From Lewinellaceae bacterium (GTDB taxonomy: Bacteria; Bacteroidota; Bacteroidia; Chitinophagales; Saprospiraceae): DNA of 64,000 bases. The stretch spans positions 852,909-916,908 of the forward strand of contig JADJWX010000002.1 in NCBI GenBank assembly GCA_016716135.1. The letters are read 5' to 3'. Every line of letters begins with the position of its first letter. Position 1 is the stretch's first letter. The notes under the pieces were generated by a model. It had not been told where the DNA came from, did no database searches, and saw only the letters and a list, made by a program, of their open reading frames with translations. Shown here piece by piece: positions 54,884 to 63,484 of this stretch. A program made the translations under genes and the position numbers.

Positions 54884-54969
54884 GTCAAAATGTAAAATAT
54901 AAAAGTCACAAGGTAGATCCGTCAGATATTCAGCCGGGTTCAACTTCCTTTTATATTTTACATTTTGAC
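54884..54969. repeat. 22-bp AT-rich inverted repeat between two T9SS genes
   Basis: A perfect inverted repeat with 22-bp arms at 54884-54905 and 54948-54969 (gtcaaaatgtaaaat.. / ..attttacattttgac), loop 42 nt. It begins within the 3' flank of the 266-residue gene on the minus strand. The arms resemble the aaagtcaaaag-type arms at 60333/60656. The remainder of the 222-bp gap has no other feature. Confidence 0.7.
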
Positions 54970-54985
54970 GTTAAAAGCGTGTGGA

Positions 54986-55786
54986 TCAGATTTTTACCAG
55001 TCGGCGTACGGACTTGCCATCGGCATTCCCCAGGCTGTAAATGTAGGTGCCGGTGGCGAGGCTGCCGGCGTCGAAGCTGAATTGGTTGGCGCCTTCGTAC
55101 AGTTGTACAGATTGCGTGTAAACCCGCTTGCCAACAAGGTTGAACACTTCAAACCGGAACATGCCACTTTGCGTGGATTGTGCCTCGATACGGGTAAGGC
55201 CGCTCGCCGGGTTCGGTACGGCGCGCAGGGTACTGAACGGACTGTTCAGGTCGGTGGAAGATGAAGTACACTCGCCCATAGACCGCAGAATCAGGTAGTA
55301 GTGGTCGTCGGGGGCGAGGTCGTTGCCGGGGAAAACTACAGGTACCGGTCCGAATTGTGTGAGCACCGTTGCTTCAATTCGCAGATCAAACGTATCTGGA
55401 ATATTGGCACTTGTCGGGGTACCGTGCATCAAAATGCAGCCCAGGGTAGACGGATTGAAAACACAGTTGGGCGGGTCGCAGGTATAGGTCAATCCAACCG
55501 GGTAATTCCCGATACCGTCCATAGTTGGGATGCTTACGTTCGTGATGGGTACGGTGATATTCATGAACGTAATTGTCGTAGGAACATTGATGGTGACCGA
55601 CTGGTTGTAGGGCTCGTCAATGCAGGCCAATGCCAGGTTGTAAAATGCCGAGTCGGGCGACCAGGGCGCCGGCGACAATAATCCACCTGTAACCAGGATG
55701 TTTGAGTCGCGTACGCAGGTTTGCGCTTGTGTCAGGTTAACGATCAGGGATGAAAACAGGAAAAGCAGAAGTAGTGCTTTTTTCAT
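54986..55786 (-). CDS. Small secreted T9SS protein
   Basis: 266 residues: signal peptide MKKALLLLFLFSSLIVNLTQ, a ~150-residue beta-rich domain with several Cys (TCDPPNCVFNPSTLGCIL, MHGTPTSANIPDTF) and a type A T9SS sorting domain (LRAVPNPASGLTRIEA ... KSVRRLVKI). The middle domain resembles the first ~170 residues of the protein at 52952-54763, so it may be a shortened relative. Function unknown; extracellular. The start is a normal ATG and the frame is intact. Confidence 0.82.
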   Translation of the reverse strand: MKKALLLLFLFSSLIVNLTQAQTCVRDSNILVTGGLLSPAPWSPDSAFYNLALACIDEPYNQSVTINVPTTITFMNITVPITNVSIPTMDGIGNYPVGLTYTCDPPNCVFNPSTLGCILMHGTPTSANIPDTFDLRIEATVLTQFGPVPVVFPGNDLAPDDHYYLILRSMGECTSSSTDLNSPFSTLRAVPNPASGLTRIEAQSTQSGMFRFEVFNLVGKRVYTQSVQLYEGANQFSFDAGSLATGTYIYSLGNADGKSVRRLVKI

Positions 55787-55927
55787 AGGTATAAGCGTTA
55801 GTAAGCAGAATGGTTAGTGTATGGTATGTTGGAAAACTTAGCACGCCGAAGTTCCGGCATTTTCCGGATTTATCAGAAAAATAAGCCGGATTAACGAATG
55901 GTTTGACAGCGGGTGGGGGTCAACTAA

Positions 55928-55966
55928 AAAACGAGGAACTGGCCTTGCAGCCGGTTCCTCGTTTTG
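55928..55966 (-). terminator. Terminator of the infC-rpmI-rplT transcript
   Basis: A 12-bp stem (aaaacgaggaac / gttcctcgtttt, loop about 15 nt) followed on the minus strand by a T6 run. It lies about 35 bp after rplT. Confidence 0.85.
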
Positions 55967-55999
55967 TCCCTCAAATAAAAAACTGCATTTGGCAGTTGC

Positions 56000-56347
56000 T
56001 CAACGTTTTACCGCGTCTACGATAGATTTAAAGGTAGCCGGGTGGTTGAGCGCCAGGTCGGCCAGTGCTTTGCGGTTGAGGCTGATGCCTTTTTGGCCGA
56101 GTGCATGGATGAAGCGGCTGTAGCTCATGCCCTCCATGCGGGTGGCGGCGTTGATCCGCGCGATCCACAGGCGACGGTAAATGCGTTTTTTGTTTTTCCG
56201 GTCGCGGAAGGCATATTGCCAGCCTTTTTCAAGGGTGTTTTTGGCGACGGTGTAAACTTTGGAACGGGCGCCAAAAAAGCCGCGGGCGGCTTTCATGATT
56301 TTTTTCCGGCGGGCGCGGCTGGCCGGGTTGTTGGTTGCTCTTGGCAT
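56000..56347 (-). CDS. rplT: 50S ribosomal protein L20
   Basis: Binds 23S rRNA and is needed early in 50S assembly; in many bacteria it also represses its own operon. Full-length (115 residues): MPRATNNPASRARRKKI, the conserved AARGFFGARSKVY, YAFRDRKNKKR and LWIARINAATR segments, and a normal C-terminus. Third gene of infC-rpmI-rplT, 186 bp after rpmI, long enough to hold regulatory structure. Confidence 0.97.
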   Translation of the reverse strand: MPRATNNPASRARRKKIMKAARGFFGARSKVYTVAKNTLEKGWQYAFRDRKNKKRIYRRLWIARINAATRMEGMSYSRFIHALGQKGISLNRKALADLALNHPATFKSIVDAVKR

Positions 56348-56533
56348 GTGTGATTTTTTAGTGCAACTCCGGGATTTTCATCGGTTGTCTTGCTGCTGCA
56401 AGGTTTTTGTTGAAAACGCTTTTGCCGGAGTCCTCGTTAAAAAATGTGTTTAAAAATCCAGCGCTTGTGGCTGGCGTGCTTGGCCCGGCAACGCTACATT
56501 CAAATTGCGGTTGCCCGGCAGCAATTCGGCTGC

Positions 56534-56728
56534 TTAAATAACCAGCATCCGCTCGATGCGAGCATGTTCGCTTTTGTCGACGATAACGCCGCCGTTAAGG
56601 TGGCGCTTGGCTTTTTTCGTCTTTGCGCGAAGGATGTGGCGCATTCCGGCGCGATTGCGTTTGATTTTCCCAGAGCCGGTTACCTTGAAACGCTTCTTGG
56701 CGCCGGAGTGGGTTTTCATTTTCGGCAT
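56534..56728 (-). CDS. rpmI: 50S ribosomal protein L35
   Basis: 64 residues, MPKMKTHSGAKKRFKVT then GSGKIKRNRAGMRHILRAK, a complete small basic L35 with the conserved K(M/T)(K/H)(S/K)GAKKR opening. Start ATG 56728 is fixed by that opening; the longer open frame to 56842 is unconserved. Lies between infC and rplT as in most bacteria. Confidence 0.96.
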   Translation of the reverse strand: MPKMKTHSGAKKRFKVTGSGKIKRNRAGMRHILRAKTKKAKRHLNGGVIVDKSEHARIERMLVI

Positions 56729-56869
56729 GGCAAAAATGTGTTTTTTTGAAAAATGGAGCGCAAAGGTAAGATGCCCGAGCCTAAATGTTGTCAATGTGAT
56801 CAATTTTTTTCGGGCAGCTCGTAGAAGGGCGTGTCCCGGCAAAATTGATCACATTGAACAGGCAGGTCC

Positions 56870-57616
56870 TTATTTTTTGGGCGATTTTTTAGGCGCAATG
56901 ATCACCATCATGCGCCGGCCATCCATCCGGGGGAGTTGTTCAGGTGCGCCAAAATCTTCAAGTTCCTTTAAAAAACGAAGCAGCAACAACTCTCCGCGGT
57001 CTTTAAACACAATGGCACGACCGCGAAACTGGACATAGGCTTTCACCTTGTTGCCTTCTGAAAGGAAATTTTTGGCGTGGCGCAGTTTGAATTCAAAGTC
57101 GTGATCACCGGTTTCGGGGCCGAACCGGATTTCCTTCAGTTGCTGTTTAACCGAGTTGGCTTTCAGTTCTTTTTCGCGCTTCTTCTTTTGATAGAGGAAT
57201 TTGTTGTAGTCGGCAATTTTGGCTACTGGCGGCTCGGCGTTTGGAGAAATTTCGATAAGGTCCAAGCCCATCTCGTCGGCCCAGGAAAGCAATTGCGAGG
57301 TTCTGAAAACCCCGGTTTCCACTTTTTGGCCGGTCGCTTCGGCAATCTCGCCAAGGTTGTCCCCTACCAGGCGCAGCTCTTGTGCGCGAATGAATTCATT
57401 GATGCGATGTTCCGCTTGTTGTTGCCGGGGCGGGAAAGGACGCCGGCCACCCTGTGGCCGGTTACCGCCGCCGCCGGGACTGTTTTGTTGTCCTCCCGGA
57501 CGACTTTGGGTATTACCTGGCCGATTGGGCGTATTGCTCGGCCGGTTTGATGTGTTGCCGGGGCGGTTTTGGTTGCCGCCGCCGCCGGGTTTAGGCGAAG
57601 AAGGTTTTAATGCCAA
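56870..57616 (-). CDS. infC: Translation initiation factor IF-3 with long Gly/Asn/Pro-rich N-terminal tail
   Basis: Prevents premature 70S formation and checks start-codon pairing. The core is complete: EHRINEFIRAQELRLV, the IF3-N domain DEMGLDLIEISPNAEPP, KIADYNKFLYQKKKRE linker, and IF3-C KEIRFGPETGDHDFEFK to MVIIAPKKSPKK. The core is preceded by ~65 residues of repeats like NRPGNT/SRPGGQQ, a Bacteroidota-style disordered extension. The frame opens with TTG at 57616 (or ATA nine bases earlier), and an in-frame stop lies just upstream, so the start is not AUG, as in many infC genes where this allows self-regulation. Confidence 0.95.
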   Translation of the reverse strand: MALKPSSPKPGGGGNQNRPGNTSNRPSNTPNRPGNTQSRPGGQQNSPGGGGNRPQGGRRPFPPRQQQAEHRINEFIRAQELRLVGDNLGEIAEATGQKVETGVFRTSQLLSWADEMGLDLIEISPNAEPPVAKIADYNKFLYQKKKREKELKANSVKQQLKEIRFGPETGDHDFEFKLRHAKNFLSEGNKVKAYVQFRGRAIVFKDRGELLLLRFLKELEDFGAPEQLPRMDGRRMMVIIAPKKSPKK

Positions 57617-57798
57617 ATTACTTATGGTGTTTTGTTAAAAAATCATTCCGGATAGTGGCTTTCAAGCGCCGGGCAAAAAAATTGGATACCCGGAATCGCT
57701 ACCGAATACCCAGCGCTATCTATTGAAATTTACATCCACAAAAGTAAACATTAATTGCGGGAAAGGGGTTTCCAGGACGGGAAAAATATTTTTTGTTT

Positions 57799-57806
57799 TA
57801 GGTTTG
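57799..57806 (+). promoter_or_regulatory. Candidate Bacteroidota -7 element upstream of priA
   Basis: TAGGTTTG matches TAnnTTTG and lies 33 bp before the priA ATG. A well-spaced -33 TTG was not found, so the call is tentative. The 222-bp gap to infC shows no other feature. Confidence 0.3.
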
Positions 57807-57838
57807 CACAGCACTTCCGGCCTCGCCGTACCCACTCC

Positions 57839-60283
57839 ATGATCTACGCCGATATTATCCTGCCGCTTGCACTGCCTAAACGCAGTTATACCTACAGCAT
57901 ACCGGATGAATTGCTTTCGGAGGTGCAGCCGGGCGTGCGTGTGGAAGTACCCTTTGGGAAAAGCAAACTGTACAGCGGCGTGGTTGCTCTCGTCCACCCT
58001 AACCGGCCGGACTACCGGGTGAAAGCAATCCTGGCTGTGTTGGATGAAATGCCGGTCGTGGTGGCGCAGCAGTTAAAACTGTGGGATTGGATGGCTGATT
58101 ATTACTGTTGCACCCTGGGCGAAGTGATGAGCGCCGCGCTGCCCGGTCATCTCAAACTGACCAGTGAAACCAAACTGATCCACAATCCTGCCTACGGCGA
58201 CGACTTTTCCGAACTGGACAACGATGAGTACCTGCTCGCCGAAGCCCTGCTTATCCAAAACGAAATCACCATCGACGATGCCCGGAAAATTCTGAATAAA
58301 AAAACCGTTTTTCCGGTCGTTCAACGCCTGTTGCTCAAAGGGGTACTTTCCCTCCGGGAGGATTTGCAGGAAAAATACCGACCCAAAAAAGTACTGGCCG
58401 TTCGGCTGGCCGAACCCTACCGCTCCGATCAGGAACTGCTGCGCCCCGTGCTCGACGAGATGGAAAAAGCCGAGCGCCAACTCGAAACACTGCTTGCCTT
58501 CCTGCATCTGAGTCGCAGCCGACCCTGGGTGCGCCGGCAGGAAGTGCTCGACAAGGCCGGCGTGTCGGAATCGCCCCTCAAAACGCTGGTTAAAAATAAT
58601 ATTCTCGAATTGTACGAGCGCGAGATCAGTCGTATCGCCGGGTTCGAGGATGAGCTGGTGGAGGCTTCCGAACTGTCGGAACAACAGCGCAGGGCCCTGT
58701 CCGAAATCAATACGGGGTTTAAACAACACAACACCATATTGTTGCACGGCGTTACGGGCAGCGGCAAAACGCGGGTGTACCTCGAGTTGATGCGCGAGGT
58801 CATGCTGCAGGGTGGGCAGGTGCTGTACCTCCTGCCGGAAATTGCGCTGACCACGCAGATTATCAACCGTTTGCAAAGCATTTTCGGCGCCGACGTCGCG
58901 GTGTTTCACTCCAAAATCAATTACAACGAGCGGGTGGAGGTGTGGCGCGCGGCCGCGGCAGGCAAGCCGGTCATCCTGTCGGCGCGCTCGGGATTGTTTC
59001 TGCCGTTTCAAAATCTGCAATTGGTCATCGTCGACGAGGAACACGACCCCTCGTTCAAACAGTACGACCCGGCGCCCCGCTACAATGCCCGCGATACGGC
59101 TGTTTTTCTGGCCGGCTTGTACGGCGCCAAGGTGCTGCTCGGTACCGCCACGCCCGCCGTGGAAAGCTATTTTAATGCAAAAAAAGGTAAATACGGCCTG
59201 GTGGAAATGCCGGAGCGTTTCGGGGGTTTGCAGCTCCCCGAAATTCGCCAGATCGACCTGCGCGAGCAGCACAAAACCCGGCAAATGAAAAGCATTTTTT
59301 CCCCGGTATTGCTCGAGGGACTGCAATTGGCGCTCGACCGGGGCGAGCAGGCCATCCTTTTCCAAAACCGGCGCGGCTATTCCCCCATTCTTGAATGTCA
59401 AACCTGCGGCTGGACCGCCCAATGCCGCCACTGCGATGTGAGCCTGACCTACCACAAACACACCAATCGCCTGCGCTGCCACTACTGCGGTTATCAGGAA
59501 GCGGTGCCTGCCGTTTGTCCGGCCTGCGAAAGCGGAAAAGTCACCCTGCTGGGCTTCGGCACGGAGAAAATTGAAGACGAACTCAAACTGTTTTTGCCGA
59601 AGGCGCGCATCGGTCGCCTCGACCTCGACACGGCCGGCACCAAAAACAACCTGATTGCCATCCTCAATGATTTTGAAGAAAAACGCGTCGATATCCTGGT
59701 GGGTACCCAAATGGTAACCAAGGGCCTGGACTTCGAAAATGTAGGCATCGTGGGCGTTTTGGGCGCCGACCAGCTGGTGCGCTTTCCCGATTTTCGGGCC
59801 GGCGAACGCGCGTACCAATTGCTGACCCAGGTGGCGGGCCGGGCCGGTCGCAAGCACAAGCGAGGCCTGGTATTGGTGCAGGCCTGGAACCCCGTGCACC
59901 CGGTGTTGCAGGAGGTGCAGCGCGGCGATTTTGCCGGGTTTATGCAACGGGAATTACAGGAGCGGCGCGATTTCCAGTATCCACCCTTCAATCGCCTGAT
60001 CCACATTCGCCTGCAGCACAAGGACGACAAAATCGTGTACCTCGCGGCCGACATGTTTGCCAAACTCCTGCGCCAGCCCATGGGCAAGCGCGTGCTCGGG
60101 CCGGTGCAGCCGTCGGTGCCGCGCGTGCGCAGCTATTTTCTTCAGGAGATTCTGCTCAAACTGGAAAAAGACGCCAAGGTGATCCAGGCGGCAAAGGACC
60201 TGATTCGCAAAGCCACCGAGACGGTAACTGCCAAGCCGGGTTGGGGGCAACTGCGGGTGGCGGTGGATGTGGATCCGGTGTAA
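57839..60283 (+). CDS. priA: Primosomal protein N' (replication restart helicase PriA)
   Basis: DNA helicase that restarts stalled forks, about 814 residues. The N-terminal DNA-binding domain (MIYADIILPLALPKRSYTY) is followed by the helicase core: Walker A GVTGSGKTRVY, DEEHD (motif II), and QVAGRAGRKHKRG (motif VI). The zinc-binding Cys cluster is present (CQTCGWTAQCRHC ... CHYCGYQEAVPAVCPAC). Start ATG 57839 is chosen because it begins the conserved N-terminal strand; 28 codons upstream are unconserved. The frame is intact over the full length. Confidence 0.97.
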   Translation: MIYADIILPLALPKRSYTYSIPDELLSEVQPGVRVEVPFGKSKLYSGVVALVHPNRPDYRVKAILAVLDEMPVVVAQQLKLWDWMADYYCCTLGEVMSAALPGHLKLTSETKLIHNPAYGDDFSELDNDEYLLAEALLIQNEITIDDARKILNKKTVFPVVQRLLLKGVLSLREDLQEKYRPKKVLAVRLAEPYRSDQELLRPVLDEMEKAERQLETLLAFLHLSRSRPWVRRQEVLDKAGVSESPLKTLVKNNILELYEREISRIAGFEDELVEASELSEQQRRALSEINTGFKQHNTILLHGVTGSGKTRVYLELMREVMLQGGQVLYLLPEIALTTQIINRLQSIFGADVAVFHSKINYNERVEVWRAAAAGKPVILSARSGLFLPFQNLQLVIVDEEHDPSFKQYDPAPRYNARDTAVFLAGLYGAKVLLGTATPAVESYFNAKKGKYGLVEMPERFGGLQLPEIRQIDLREQHKTRQMKSIFSPVLLEGLQLALDRGEQAILFQNRRGYSPILECQTCGWTAQCRHCDVSLTYHKHTNRLRCHYCGYQEAVPAVCPACESGKVTLLGFGTEKIEDELKLFLPKARIGRLDLDTAGTKNNLIAILNDFEEKRVDILVGTQMVTKGLDFENVGIVGVLGADQLVRFPDFRAGERAYQLLTQVAGRAGRKHKRGLVLVQAWNPVHPVLQEVQRGDFAGFMQRELQERRDFQYPPFNRLIHIRLQHKDDKIVYLAADMFAKLLRQPMGKRVLGPVQPSVPRVRSYFLQEILLKLEKDAKVIQAAKDLIRKATETVTAKPGWGQLRVAVDVDPV

Positions 60284-60332
60284 GGGAAGTCCCCGTGCGC
60301 GGTATTCCCCCTTTTTCAAAATTCAAATTTTT

Positions 60333-60686
60333 CTTTTCAAATTAGACTTTTGACTTAAATGGAGCTTTCAAAAGCCTGAATCATGCAAATCATGGACTAA
60401 CTGTATGCGCGATCGTCCCTTTTCTTGTCATGTCGTAGCGCAGCGGAGACATCCACAAAAGTTCTATGCTCCGAAATGTACCCAAGCAACGCTAAGAACC
60501 CAGGTTTTTAGGTACATCACGTAAATTTTGCTTGTGTAGATGTCTCCGCTTCGCTCCGACAGGACAAGCCTGCGGGATATAACATGGGTAAAAGCAACCA
60601 AATGATCCTACACCCAGATTAATGTTTGGGTTTAGCTCCTGATTCGCATGACGCATCCATTTAAGTCAAAAGACTAATTTGAAAAG
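60333..60686. repeat. Nested inverted-repeat locus: family C arms enclosing family B copy 2
   Basis: The outer arms of 31 bp (60333-60363 and 60656-60686) differ by one base and are rich in cttttcaaattag..cttttga. Between them lies family B copy 2 at 60424-60568, with terminal cttgtcatgtcg (60424-60435) and cgacaggacaag (60557-60568). The 525-bp gap between priA and the LRR gene contains no ORF of note; it is almost wholly repeat. Confidence 0.7.
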
Positions 60687-60808
60687 TTTAATTTGAAAAA
60701 TGGGCCACCATTTCGGGCTGGGCTGCGCTCTGGATTCCACCAACCGGAATATGTATTGATTTTTTTACCTTGGCAGGGGACAAAAAATCACCTTGCTAAA
60801 CCAACGTC

Positions 60809-63476
60809 ATGGACAAACCCGCCCTCATCGCTGAACTGGAAACTGCCCTGGGCTTTTCCCTGAACGATCTTACCGGACAAGAAGCCCTTTGGAAGGTCAT
60901 CGAGCACCTCGCTTTCATCGACGCCTGTATGGCCGGCCGCGAATCCGCCACTGCCGCCGATCTGGAGCGCGCGGCGCTCGAACGCCTCAACATGTCGGTG
61001 TGCCGCAACTGCTACCTCTGCGATGCTGACGGGGCTGTAATCGGGCTCAACCTCTTCGGCAACGACCTGGCCCAACTGCCTGTACCCGAACACCCTGGCT
61101 GGCGCCGGCTGCGCGTACTGAATCTTGCGGAGAACAAGCTGACCGAACTCGCGCTCCCTGCTGGCTGGCAGGCACTCCAATCGCTCGACCTGGGCGATAA
61201 CCAAACCCTGCGCGCACTCCGCTTCGACGGGCCGCTTCCGGCACTTGAGCGGCTCGACGCCAGCGACAGCGGCCTGGAACACCTCGTCGTGCCGGCAGGC
61301 ATGTCGGCCTTGAAGCATTTGGATGTTAGCCGGAACAAACTCCGGTCGGTGGTTTTTGAAGGGGATTGTGCGGCGTTGGAGTGGCTGGATTTTAGTGGGA
61401 ATGGGTTGGAGGGATTTCGGCTTTCGAAAGGATTTGATGCCTTGCAGTATTTGTATTTGAATAATAATGCGTTGAAAAGCCTGGTGTTCGACGCTCCGTT
61501 GGTGAATTTGAATACCCTCCATTTGAGTAAAAATCAGTTAGATGAACTACCCGGCAATCTGTTCTTGTTCGACAAACTTGAATCACTTTACCTGCATAAC
61601 AACCCATTGCCGGCAGTGCCCAAAGGCGCTTCAGGCGTTCCGGAAGGCGAACATGACAATGCTGCGGTTGCAATCCGAAATTATTTGCGTTCGATCATCG
61701 AAGATGCGCCGATGCCCATTGATGAAGTAAAGCTGGTATTGATCGGGAATAGCACCGCCGGAAAGTCATCCCTGATTCGCTATCTGATTGACGGCGTTTA
61801 TGACGAAACTATTCCTTCAACCCACGGTATTTCCAATATCATTTGGGACTCGAATGAATTGGGCTTCAAAGTCAATATCTGGGATTTTGGCGGCCAGGAG
61901 TTTTACCACGCCACGCACCGCTTGTTTTTGACTGAAAATGCCCTCTCGCTGGTTGTTTTGAATCTGGAACGAACCAGGCAGGCGAGCAGGAACTGGCGCT
62001 GAAAGTTTATGAAAACGGACAATTGAGCACCCAAATGCTTGCCATTGAAACATTTCCATATACCTACTGGCTCGATAGCCTCCGGTATTTTTGCGCCGGA
62101 AAACAAACGGCCTGCCTCGTTCAAACCAAGATGGACATAGGCGAGAGTATTCCGGTTGACAGCAAGGTTAAGGCCGATTTTCGAATACCCGCCGATACGC
62201 CACGAGTAAGCGCCAAATCGGCCTTCGAAAAAATAAAACCGTTCGATCGAAAATTTGAGGATTTTAAAGATGCGCTTTTTACTGCCTTGAAAGCGGCAAA
62301 GGGAAAATATCCCTTCAGCGACAAATGGTTGCTGATCAAAAATGAGTTGCGCAAACTGGCTAAAACCAAACCGGTACTTACACGCGATGCCTATGTTGCA
62401 TTTTGTGAAAAACTGCGCCCCAACATCAACTACAAAAAAAAGGATCAGTCGTATTCCATGTTGGATACGCTCACCGACTACCTGCATGAAACCGGCGTGA
62501 TTCTTTACTTCCGCAACATTGACGAACTGCGTGACAAGGTATTTATCCGCCCGGATTGGGTGACCGACGCCATCTATCAAGTGCTGGACTATGCAGTCAT
62601 GCGCAACAACGGCATGTTTGATCTCGAACATGTTGCCCGCGTTTTTCCCGACCTCGATGCACATGATCTGATCCGCATCATGGAAAAGTTTGAAATAATT
62701 TTTCCGGTAAACAACAAGGAAGGTTACTACCTGGCGCCGCAATATTTTTCGGACAAAAACCCAAGGGAAAATCCGGACGGCAATTATTACAAACTCTTGG
62801 CGCAATCCTGTACACACTTACAATTTGTACTCCGGTTTCCGCAATTCCTGCCCAGAAGTGTTATTACCCGCTTTATGTGCAAATATGAGCAGTCGCCAAC
62901 AATTGAAACCGTTGGCGGTGACTACATCGCCGTGGAGGATTTAAGCAAGCTGGTACACTTGAAAGGCGAAATATCGCAGGAAACAAACCGACCAAAAATC
63001 TTCATTTCCTATGCACATGCCGACGGCGAGTCCTTCAAAAATAAAATAATAACTCACCTTGAAGCCCTCCGCCGGCAGGAACGGATTGAGCGTTGGGACG
63101 ACCGCATGATTACCTCTGGAGAATGGTCGCCCCAACTGGAATCGGCACTTGCGGCTGCCGATATTTTTCTGCTTGTCATTACGCCCGGATTTCTGGAATC
63201 CGACTATATCCATGCTGTGGAAATAAAAATGGCCTATCAAAAATACAAAGCCGGTCGGGCTAAGATTTTCCCGGTCATCTGTGATTATTGTGATTGGCCG
63301 GATTATCCGATAGCCGATGACCTGGAAATGCATCCGGTGAGTAAACGAATGCAGAAAGTCTGGTTGGGGAAATTTCAACCCTTTCCCACAAACGGTGAAC
63401 CTGTTAAAGTAAGCAGTGGACCAATGAAAACGAGGCTATCCTCGACTTTATACGCCAGTTTAAAAAGGAAATTTGA
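60809..63476 (+). CDS. LRR-Roc-COR-TIR protein (bacterial ROCO with TIR), two frameshifts
   Basis: N-terminal helical tag, then about ten leucine-rich repeats (LRVLNLAENKL, LQSLDLGDN, LKHLDVSRNKL, LYLNNNAL, LHLSKNQL). A Roc GTPase domain has P-loop GNSTAGKSS, switch II WDFGGQE, and TKMD as the nucleotide-specificity motif. The COR domain follows (LRPNINYKKKDQSYSML, RPDWVTDAIYQVLDYA). A C-terminal TIR domain (PKIFISYAHADGESFKNK) has the likely NADase Glu in SDYIHAVEIKMA. Frames shift near 61975 (VVLNLE to NQAGEQELALK) and near 63415 (GEPVKV to WTNENEAILDFI, stop TGA 63474-63476). Likely an immune or signalling sensor; trigger unknown. Confidence 0.85.
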
Positions 63477-63484
63477 TCCCGACC

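Noticed and set aside
58073..59947. A 624-codon open frame antisense to priA
   Set aside because: The plus frame carries all PriA helicase and zinc motifs; the antisense product has no recognisable domain or start signal.
60284..60808. A small-RNA or tRNA gene in the repeat-rich gap
   Set aside because: No cloverleaf or conserved RNA motif was found; the space is accounted for by nested inverted repeats.
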